Source of the DNA: VFMC01 sp037131575
Lineage (GTDB): Bacteria > Actinomycetota > Acidimicrobiia > Acidimicrobiales > Ilumatobacteraceae
Assembly (NCBI GenBank): GCA_037131575.1
Contig: JBAXQV010000030.1
Span: 1-20,591 of the forward strand
DNA length: 20,591 nucleotides
Reading direction: 5' to 3'
Shown: positions 14,683-20,591 of the stretch, piece by piece
How positions within the stretch are numbered: the first letter of the stretch is position 1
Layout: the number at the start of each line of letters is the position of its first letter
Translations under genes and position numbers: made by a program
The notes under the pieces: generated by a model
What the model was told of the DNA's origin: nothing
Databases searched by the model: none
The model's input: the letters and a program-made list of their open reading frames with translations, nothing else

Positions 14683-14761
14683 GCTGAACGGCCCCATCAC
14701 CACCCGCGCCCCGCTGCGAACTGAGCGGAGCCCTTCCGCCTGCGATGGCAGGTCAGGCGAC
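14683..14761 (+). pseudogene. Chimeric remnant of the cupin gene with internal deletion
   Basis: Two blocks match the cupin locus in the same orientation and order. Bases 14689-14711 are identical to 4610-4632 (the codons for GPITTRA and flanks), and the match can be extended back to 14683 with two mismatches. Bases 14710-14761 match 4875-4926 (last cupin codons, stop and downstream hairpin) with four mismatches in 52. The intervening 242 bases are missing, and the blocks join at a shared CCC, as expected of a microhomology deletion. The deletion is out of frame. The remnant lies between the MarR start and the ABC gene and runs over the ABC stop codon (14753-14755). Alternatively the second block is an independent dispersed hairpin repeat. 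Confidence 0.6.
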
Positions 14762-16660
14762 GTCGGTGGCAGCAGCAGCGAACTGCGACTGGTACAGCGT
14801 GTAGTAGGCGCCACCGCGGGCGAGGAGCTCGCGGTGGTTGCCCTGCTCGACGATGCGGCCGGCATCCATCACCAAGATGGTGTCGGCATCGCGAATGGTC
14901 GACAGACGGTGGGCGATGACGAAGCTCGTGCGGTCGCTGCGCAGTGCCGCCATGGCTCGCTGGATGAGCACCTCGGTGCGGGTGTCGACCGAACTGGTGG
15001 CCTCATCGAGGATGAGAATGGTGGGCTTGGAGAGGAAGGCGCGCGCAATGGTGATGAGCTGCTTCTGGCCGGCGCTCACATTGCCGCCCTCATCGTCGAT
15101 CACCGTTTCGTAACCGTTGGGCAAGGTGTGCACGAAACGATCGACATAGGTGGCTCGGGCGGCTTCGATGACCTGCTCGTGGGTGGCGTCGAGATCGCCG
15201 TAACGGATGTTGTCGTAGATGGTGCCACCGAACAGCCACGTATCTTGCAGCACCATGCCGAGGTTCGAGCGCAGTTCGCTGCGCGGTATCTGGGCGATGT
15301 CGCGACCGTCGAGTGTGATGCGACCTTCATCGAGTTCATAGAAGCGCATCAGTAGGTTCACCAGCGTGGTCTTGCCAGCGCCGGTGGGGCCCACGATGGC
15401 CACGGTGGTGCCGGGTTCGGCCACGAGCGAGAGGTCGGTGATGAGCGGGCGCTCGGGGAGATACTGGAACGACACGTTCTCGAACGCCACGCGGCCAGGG
15501 CGGGTGACGGGTTCGGTGGCGGCCGGAGCCGTATTCACCTCGGTCGTCTGTTCGGGCGCATCGAGCAGTTCGAACACTCGCTCGGCTGAGGCGATACCCG
15601 ACTGCAGCACGTTGATCATCGACGCGAAGTTGGTGAGCGGCATGGTGAATTGCCGCTGGTACTGGATGAAGGCCTGCACATCGCCGAGCCCGATGGCGCC
15701 AGACGCCACACGCAACCCGCCCACGACGGCGATGGCCACATAGCCGAGGTTGCCGAGGAACATCATCGCCGGCTGGATGGAACTCGACATGAACTGCGCT
15801 TCGAACCCCGCCTGATACAGCTCTTCGTTGGTGGCTGCGAACCGCTCGCGTGCTTCGCCCTGCCGGCCGAACGCCTTCACGATGGCGTGGCCGGTGATCA
15901 CCTCTTCGGCCTGTGCGTTGAGTGCGCCAGTGTGCTTCCACTGCGCCATGAACCGCGGCTTCGAACGCTTGGCCATCGCCTTCATGGTGTAGATCGACAG
16001 CGGTACGGTGAGGATGGCCACGATCGACAACGCTGGTGAGATGAGCACCATCATCACCAACACGCCGGCGATGGTGAGTGCCGAGGTGAGCAGTTGGCTC
16101 ACGGTCTGCTGCATGCTCTGCGCCACATTGTCGATGTCGTTGGTGACCCGGCTGAGCAGGTCGCCACGCGGCTGCCGGTCGACGTAACCGAGGGGGAGCC
16201 GATTGAGCTTGGCTTCCACGTCGTTGCGCATCGTTCGCATGGTGCGCTGCACGATGCCAGCCAGCAGGAACGCCTGCAGGTAACCGAGCACGAACGACGC
16301 CGCGTATAGCCCGAGCGCGAGGAACAAGATGTTGTGCAGCTTGGTGAAGTCGATGCCCTCGGCACCGTTGCGATGCGTGATGCCGTCGAACACCACGTTG
16401 GTGGCGTGGCCGAGAATGCGTGGCCCGAGGACCACCATCACCACGCTCACCACCGCCAACACCAGGATGAACGTGACGCCGATGCGCTCGGGGCGAAGCC
16501 GAGCGAGCATGCGGCGCGATGTACCGCGGAAGTCTTTCGACTTCTCCATGGGTACGCCCACCGTATGCATGCGCGGGCCGGCGGCGGGGCGGGCATCCAT
16601 CATCGGCTTCGGTGCGTCGTTGCCGTCGGCGGCGGCGGCGGGCTTTGTTTCGGTGCTCAT
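14753..16660 (-). CDS. ABC exporter half-transporter (TMD-NBD), catalytic-site subunit
   Basis: A 635-residue fused membrane and ATPase subunit of a type IV (MDR-like) exporter. About 60 residues of low-complexity N-terminus precede six transmembrane helices and the intracellular segment with RGDLLSRVTNDIDNVAQ. The NBD has Walker A GPTGAGKTT, Q-loop LQDTWLF, signature NVSAGQKQ (527-534), Walker B ILILDEATSSVD with Glu553, and H-loop His584 in AHRLST. Its Walker motifs are intact, but its signature has Ala where Gly is usual (SAGQ for SGGQ). Together with the partner at 16657 it should form a heterodimer with one competent ATP site. The ATG overlaps the partner's stop (ATGA). Drug or metabolite export is inferred. 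Confidence 0.94.
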   Translation of the reverse strand: MSTETKPAAAADGNDAPKPMMDARPAAGPRMHTVGVPMEKSKDFRGTSRRMLARLRPERIGVTFILVLAVVSVVMVVLGPRILGHATNVVFDGITHRNGAEGIDFTKLHNILFLALGLYAASFVLGYLQAFLLAGIVQRTMRTMRNDVEAKLNRLPLGYVDRQPRGDLLSRVTNDIDNVAQSMQQTVSQLLTSALTIAGVLVMMVLISPALSIVAILTVPLSIYTMKAMAKRSKPRFMAQWKHTGALNAQAEEVITGHAIVKAFGRQGEARERFAATNEELYQAGFEAQFMSSSIQPAMMFLGNLGYVAIAVVGGLRVASGAIGLGDVQAFIQYQRQFTMPLTNFASMINVLQSGIASAERVFELLDAPEQTTEVNTAPAATEPVTRPGRVAFENVSFQYLPERPLITDLSLVAEPGTTVAIVGPTGAGKTTLVNLLMRFYELDEGRITLDGRDIAQIPRSELRSNLGMVLQDTWLFGGTIYDNIRYGDLDATHEQVIEAARATYVDRFVHTLPNGYETVIDDEGGNVSAGQKQLITIARAFLSKPTILILDEATSSVDTRTEVLIQRAMAALRSDRTSFVIAHRLSTIRDADTILVMDAGRIVEQGNHRELLARGGAYYTLYQSQFAAAATDVA

Positions 16661-18390
16661 GCCGCTTCCTCAGCGCTCATTTGCGACTCCACGATTTCGA
16701 GGTAGGTGGGGCATTCGGCAAGTAACTGATGATGCGTACCGATACCGACGATGCGACCATCTTCGAGCACCACGATCTGGTCGGCGCCCGCAATGGTGGC
16801 CACACGCTGGCCCACGATGAGTACGCACGCGTTGGCCGTTTCGGGCAGCAGCGCAGCACGCAGCCGCGCATCGGTGGCCACGTCGAGTGCCGAGAACGAG
16901 TCGTCGAACAGGTACACCTCGGGCTGGCGCACCAGGGCACGGGCGATGGCGAGGCGCTGGCGTTGGCCTCCCGACACGTTGGTGCCGCCCTGGGCGATGG
17001 TGGCATCGAGTTGGCCGGGCATGGCGCGCACGAAATCGGCAGCTTGAGCCACCTCGAGCGCGTGCCACAACTCGGCCTCGGTGGCATCGCCCTTGCCGTA
17101 GCGGAGGTTGCTGGCCACGGTGCCCGAGAACAGATATGGCCGCTGTGGAATGAGCCCGATACGACTACCGAGGTCGACCGGGTCGAGGTTGCGCACATCG
17201 ACGCCATCGAACAAGACCTGGCCCGCAGTGACATCGAACAAGCGGGGCACCAAGCTCAACAGCGTTGTCTTGCCCGAGCCGGTGCTGCCGATGATGGCGG
17301 TGGTTTCGCCCGCATTGCAAGTGAACGAGACTCGGTGCAACACGTCGGCCTCGGCGCCCGGGTACCCGAACGTGGCGCCGACGAACTGCACGCTGGAGCG
17401 CGCTGCGGTGGGCGCTTCGGGCGTGTCGGTGGCCACCACCGACGACGAGGTGTCGAGCACTTCGAGGATGCGCTCGGCGCACACTTCGGCACGTGGCCAC
17501 ATCGAACCGATGAACGACGCCATCATCACCGACATGAGGATCTGCACGAGATAGGTGATGTAGGCGATCATCGCGCCCACCTGCATCTGCCCCGAGGCGA
17601 TGCGGTTCGAGCCGAACCACACCACGGCAACGCTCGACACGTTGGTGAAGAAGATGGCGGTGGGGAACATGAAGGCCATCAGTCGTCCGGCGCGCAACGC
17701 CGTTTCGGTGACTCGGTCGTTGGCCACACCGAAGCGCTCGGCTTCGCTGGGTTCGCGAACGAACGCCCGCACCACCCGCATGCCGGTGAGTTGTTCGCGC
17801 AGCACGCGGTTCATCCCGTCGATGCGTTCCTGCATCAGTTGGAACTGCGGAACCATCTTCACGATGACCGTGCCGATGATGACCAGCAGCAACGGCACCC
17901 CCACCATCACCAACCAAGCGAGGCCGGTGTCTTCACGCAACGCCATCACGATGCCGCCGATTGCCGTGATGGGAGCGGCGAGCATGAGCGTGCAGGTCAT
18001 CTGCACCAGCATCTGGGTTTGCTGCACGTCGTTGGTGATGCGGGTGATGAGCGAAGGCGCACCCAAGGTGGCTACTTCTCGGGCCGAGAAGTCGGTGACG
18101 CGTTCGAACAGGTCGCGACGCACATCGCGGCCGAACTTCATGGCCACCTTCGAACCCCAGTACACCGCGGTGATCGACAGTGCGATCTGCACGAACGAGA
18201 GCACCAGCATCACGCTGCCTGTGCTCCAGATGTAGTGGGTGTTCCCCTTCAGTACGCCGTTGTTGATGATTTCGGCGTTGAGACGGGGGAGATAGAGGCC
18301 AGCGATGGCTTGGGCTGCCTGCAACACGACCACCCACATCAACTGGGTTCGGTAGGGGCGCAGGTGCGAGCGGAGGAGTCGAGTCAACAT
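16657..18390 (-). CDS. ABC exporter half-transporter (TMD-NBD), degenerate-site subunit
   Basis: A 577-residue TMD-NBD half-transporter with six predicted membrane helices, beginning MLTRLLRSHLRPYRTQLMW. The NBD has Walker A GSTGSGKTT, Q-loop IPQRPYLF and a canonical signature NVSGGQRQR. Walker B ends Asp496-Asp497 in VYLFDDSFSALD, so the catalytic Glu is Asp, and the H-loop His is replaced by Gln528 (VGQRVAT). These changes are typical of the non-catalytic half of heterodimeric exporters such as LmrCD or TM287/288. It is the first gene of the pair. The ATG at 18390 lies 3 bases downstream of a perfect inverted repeat (18394-18409), a candidate operator overlapping the ribosome site. Confidence 0.94.
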   Translation of the reverse strand: MLTRLLRSHLRPYRTQLMWVVVLQAAQAIAGLYLPRLNAEIINNGVLKGNTHYIWSTGSVMLVLSFVQIALSITAVYWGSKVAMKFGRDVRRDLFERVTDFSAREVATLGAPSLITRITNDVQQTQMLVQMTCTLMLAAPITAIGGIVMALREDTGLAWLVMVGVPLLLVIIGTVIVKMVPQFQLMQERIDGMNRVLREQLTGMRVVRAFVREPSEAERFGVANDRVTETALRAGRLMAFMFPTAIFFTNVSSVAVVWFGSNRIASGQMQVGAMIAYITYLVQILMSVMMASFIGSMWPRAEVCAERILEVLDTSSSVVATDTPEAPTAARSSVQFVGATFGYPGAEADVLHRVSFTCNAGETTAIIGSTGSGKTTLLSLVPRLFDVTAGQVLFDGVDVRNLDPVDLGSRIGLIPQRPYLFSGTVASNLRYGKGDATEAELWHALEVAQAADFVRAMPGQLDATIAQGGTNVSGGQRQRLAIARALVRQPEVYLFDDSFSALDVATDARLRAALLPETANACVLIVGQRVATIAGADQIVVLEDGRIVGIGTHHQLLAECPTYLEIVESQMSAEEAA

Positions 18391-18393
18391 GGT

Positions 18394-18409
18394 GTAACCA
18401 CCAGGTTAC
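18394..18409. promoter_or_regulatory. Perfect inverted repeat GTAACC-ACCA-GGTTAC before ABC exporter operon
   Basis: Six-base arms (18394-18399 and 18404-18409) with a 4-base spacer sit immediately upstream of the ATG at 18390. On the minus strand, GGTGG inside the repeat is the only ribosome-site-like sequence. The element is therefore either a repressor operator (the MarR protein at 14104 is a candidate) or an RNA hairpin masking the translation start. Confidence 0.5.
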
Positions 18410-18472
18410 TGCGAGTTCATGTTGCTTGCCCAGTGCAACTATCGCGCCAGACGGAACGCCTTGCCACCGCCG

Positions 18473-19126
18473 TCAGTTCGTGAGCAGGCCGATGACCGCG
18501 TCGGCAGCCAACAGGCAACCCAGTATCAGAGCCAGCCACGATGCCAATCGGCGGCGATGGAGCATCACCCAGTTGGTCGAGTTGTTGAGCTTCTCGCGGG
18601 CACGACGCGAGCGCACGGCCAGCACGTAGATGGTGAGCGGAATGCCCGTGGCGATGACCGTGTAGATGGCCAACGCCACGAAGCGCCCGGCGAGATGCAC
18701 ATCGGCTGCAGCGAGTGCGAGCGAGCCGATGAACGGGCCCTGGTAGTCGGCCAAGGTTGCGCCCGCCAGGAAGGCTTTGCCAGGCGTGAGGCCCTGCACC
18801 CGTTCCAGCGACTTCGGAATGGCAGGTTCGGGCTTCTTCGGCGGCTTGCGCAAGCGGAGCCCGGCGAGAATGAGCACAATGCCGAGGGCAGTGCGAATGA
18901 TGAAGAGCACACGCCCGCCTCCCGACGACGGCGACACCGTGTTCCCGAACACGAAACTCGAGAACACCAAGATGGCCGACTCAACGAGGAAGGCACCAGC
19001 GATGTACGCAAGGCCCGACTTCTTCGCGCGCTCGCCGGTCATCACCAAGAGCAGCCCCATCACCGTGAACGGCTGGGTGCCACTGAGTAACCCGGTGAGG
19101 ATCAGCGTGCGGACGAGATCAGCCAT
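18473..19126 (-). CDS. GAP/SfLAP-like polytopic membrane protein
   Basis: A 217-residue protein with about six hydrophobic segments: TLILTGLLSGTQPFTVMGLLLVM, GLAYIAGAFLVESAILVFSS, LFIIRTALGIVLILAGLRL, GATLADYQGPFIGSLALA, FVALAIYTVIATGIPLTIYVL and WLALILGCLLAADAVIGLL. A charged, proline-rich loop (LRKPPKKPEPAIPKS) lies in the middle. The layout resembles the actinobacterial GAP/sulfolipid-addressing (SfLAP) family, which has LysE-like topology, but I recognise it only by general pattern. ATG 19126 overlaps the end of the DUF1254 gene by 8 bases, so the two are coupled. The function is unknown. The 82 bases before the ABC operon start hold only the inverted repeat described separately. Confidence 0.7.
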   Translation of the reverse strand: MADLVRTLILTGLLSGTQPFTVMGLLLVMTGERAKKSGLAYIAGAFLVESAILVFSSFVFGNTVSPSSGGGRVLFIIRTALGIVLILAGLRLRKPPKKPEPAIPKSLERVQGLTPGKAFLAGATLADYQGPFIGSLALAAADVHLAGRFVALAIYTVIATGIPLTIYVLAVRSRRAREKLNNSTNWVMLHRRRLASWLALILGCLLAADAVIGLLTN

Positions 19127-20576
19127 GCGGTTCGAGGTCTCCTGGTTTCCAGCTCTTGTCGAAGGCGGCTTCGGTGGGCCCGTACAGACGCAGGATGGCA
19201 AAGTAGCCCTTCCCGGGCACCGTGGCGAGCCAGTTGGCTTGCTTGCCATCGGGTGCGGTGGGGCCCAGGTAGATGTCGGTGGAGCCATCGGCGTTCATGG
19301 CGGGCAGATCGCGTGAGCCGAGCGACGGGAATGGCTGGCCGTTGTCGAGCCCTGATGCCGACTCGGCGTCGTACAGGGTGAGCGACCAGAAGATCGCTGC
19401 AGGCACGTTTGCTGGCAAGGTGAGGCGGTACGACGAGCCGCCCGACAGCGGCTGCTTCTCATTGTCGGTGAAGGCGATGAAGTAGTTCGCGCCTTTCCCC
19501 GGGGTGCGCGACAACATGCCCGGGCTCACCGAGTAGTAGTCGGTGAAGAACCAGATGCGCGCGTCGAGGTCGAGGTCGCCGTGCATCGTGTCGGTCCAGC
19601 TGAGGTCGAGATTGCTCAGCGGGTCGGCCGCATCGCGGTTGGCGAATGGGTTGAGCCAGCGACGATCGGGATACACGACGAACGACACCCCGCTGACGAT
19701 CTCTTGAAACCCGATGACGCGACTCATCTTGTAGGCAGTGCGTGCAGCGCGATCGAGAATTGCGGCGGTGTGTTCGTCGGGGGCGAAGGGCTTGCCCTCT
19801 TCGATGCCGAGTGCACCGAGCATGCCCAACCAATCGGTCCCGCCGAGGCGAGCCCCTTCGTCGTCGAGCAACAACTTCAGCTGCGCCCAGACGCTGCCGT
19901 CTCTGATGGGCAACATGTCGACCGGCACGCCCGAGGCATCGGGGTACACCATGGGCTGTGCCTCGGCTTCGCGGCCGAGCGGGTAGAGCCGGGTCTGTTC
20001 GAGGTGCTCCACTGCCGGTGCGAGATTGTTGGGGTCTTGGAAGAAACCTCGAAGAAACAAGAACACCCGATTCGTGGCCGATCGGTAGACGTAATGGCCG
20101 GCCGGGATTTCGCCGTCGTACTCGGCAGGCACGATGAGGAACTTCCCACCCTTGCCGCCGTCGGGGCCGAACAGGCCCACGTCGCCCATGAAACCACCGC
20201 CGTCGACAGGGATCGGCCGTTGCCAGAAGTCGAGCAGAATGCCCTGCAGCATCGGCGGGGCGTCCATCACCAGCGGGCCGTCGGTAGCAAGGTTGAAGTA
20301 GCTCATCGCGTAGAGCACATCGGAGTTGGGTGTGGTGACGAGGGTCTTCGCGTCGAGCCGCTTCTTCCAGATCGGCAGCACGTGGTAGCCCTTGCCAAAG
20401 GTTGCCTCCGAGCCATGCTGCATCCCAAGCGTGTTGATCAGCGGTAACGCCCACAGATACGTCTGGGTCGCTCGCTGGAACAGGAGCTCATCGAGCAGCA
20501 GCGATTCGCTCGCGGGGTCGGGGCGGCCCTCGGTGAACGGAGTGTCGGCGAGTTCGTCGAAGCGGTGGACGGACAT
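19119..20576 (-). CDS. DUF1254/DUF1214 domain-containing protein
   Basis: A 485-residue protein. The N-terminal half (LFQRATQTYLWALPLINTLGM, LVTTPNSDVLYAMSYFNL, GPLVMDAPP) matches DUF1254. The C-terminal half (LPANVPAAIFWSLTLYDAESASGLDN, GSTDIYLGPTAPDG, NWLATVPGKGYFAILRLYGPTEAAFDKSWKPGDLE) matches DUF1214. The two domains commonly occur fused. No signal peptide is seen, although many relatives are exported. No enzyme activity is established for this protein from the sequence. The ATG at 20576 has AAAGGG about 7 bases upstream. It is followed by the GAP-like membrane protein gene with an 8-base overlap. Whether the pair belongs to the catabolic island or is a separate unit is not clear. Confidence 0.9.
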   Translation of the reverse strand: MSVHRFDELADTPFTEGRPDPASESLLLDELLFQRATQTYLWALPLINTLGMQHGSEATFGKGYHVLPIWKKRLDAKTLVTTPNSDVLYAMSYFNLATDGPLVMDAPPMLQGILLDFWQRPIPVDGGGFMGDVGLFGPDGGKGGKFLIVPAEYDGEIPAGHYVYRSATNRVFLFLRGFFQDPNNLAPAVEHLEQTRLYPLGREAEAQPMVYPDASGVPVDMLPIRDGSVWAQLKLLLDDEGARLGGTDWLGMLGALGIEEGKPFAPDEHTAAILDRAARTAYKMSRVIGFQEIVSGVSFVVYPDRRWLNPFANRDAADPLSNLDLSWTDTMHGDLDLDARIWFFTDYYSVSPGMLSRTPGKGANYFIAFTDNEKQPLSGGSSYRLTLPANVPAAIFWSLTLYDAESASGLDNGQPFPSLGSRDLPAMNADGSTDIYLGPTAPDGKQANWLATVPGKGYFAILRLYGPTEAAFDKSWKPGDLEPHG

Positions 20577-20591
20577 GATCGGCCCTTTCTG

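Noticed and set aside
14126..15355. A 409-residue plus-strand open frame running through the cupin remnant
   Set aside because: It is antisense to the MarR and ABC genes; only the short stretch matching the cupin has meaning, as a remnant.
16729..18483. A 584-residue His-rich open frame on the plus strand
   Set aside because: It is antisense to the ABC exporter gene, which has all expected motifs; no domain is recognisable in the antisense frame.

Overview
The window is high-GC bacterial DNA, densely packed, with GTG as well as ATG starts and repeated 4-base stop/start overlaps (ATGA or GTGA). Two genes look like leaderless transcripts. This style, together with two neighbouring ABC half-exporters, a DUF1254/DUF1214 protein and a GAP-like membrane protein, suggests an actinobacterium. 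An Acidimicrobiia-type (Ilumatobacter-like) chromosome is my guess; no rRNA or other marker is present to prove it. No tRNA, rRNA, CRISPR array, transposase or phage gene was seen, and no gene-free stretch exceeds 300 bases.

Layout: (A) 1-4386, minus strand, a coupled three-gene operon: a PEP-utilising/His-domain protein without an ATP-grasp domain, an SDR oxidoreductase, and a molybdopterin oxidoreductase cut by the window edge. (B) 4524-8721, plus strand: DUF861-type cupin, class III extradiol (HpaD-like) ring-cleavage dioxygenase, APC permease, glutamine-synthetase-like ligase. (C) 8803-11189, minus strand: an FAH-family isomerase/decarboxylase/hydrolase coupled to a hydroxymuconic-semialdehyde-type aldehyde dehydrogenase. 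(D) 11247-14097, plus strand: acetoacetate-decarboxylase-family protein, cytochrome P450 and a PuuD-like class I amidotransferase, all overlapping by 4 bases. (E) 14104-14625, minus strand: a MarR regulator. (F) 14753-18390, minus strand: two coupled ABC half-transporters forming a heterodimeric exporter. (G) 18473-20576, minus strand: GAP-like membrane protein and DUF1254/DUF1214 protein.

Blocks B to D read as one catabolic island. A permease, a gamma-glutamyl ligase (GS-like) and a gamma-glutamyl hydrolase (PuuD-like) are the parts used to activate and release amines as gamma-glutamyl conjugates. They sit with a P450, an extradiol dioxygenase, a semialdehyde dehydrogenase and an FAH enzyme, the parts of an aromatic meta-cleavage route. 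The combination recalls aniline degradation (GS-like plus amidotransferase plus ring oxygenase plus meta-cleavage), but with a P450 in the place of the Rieske dioxygenase. This is the most interesting hypothesis here. The substrate is unknown, and the hydratase, aldolase and P450 redox partners are not in the window.

Structural oddities include a chimeric remnant of the cupin gene next to the MarR gene, stop-codon-bearing tandem repeats at the ends of two convergent genes, a palindromic -10 element shared by divergent genes, and a perfect inverted repeat at the start of the ABC exporter operon.
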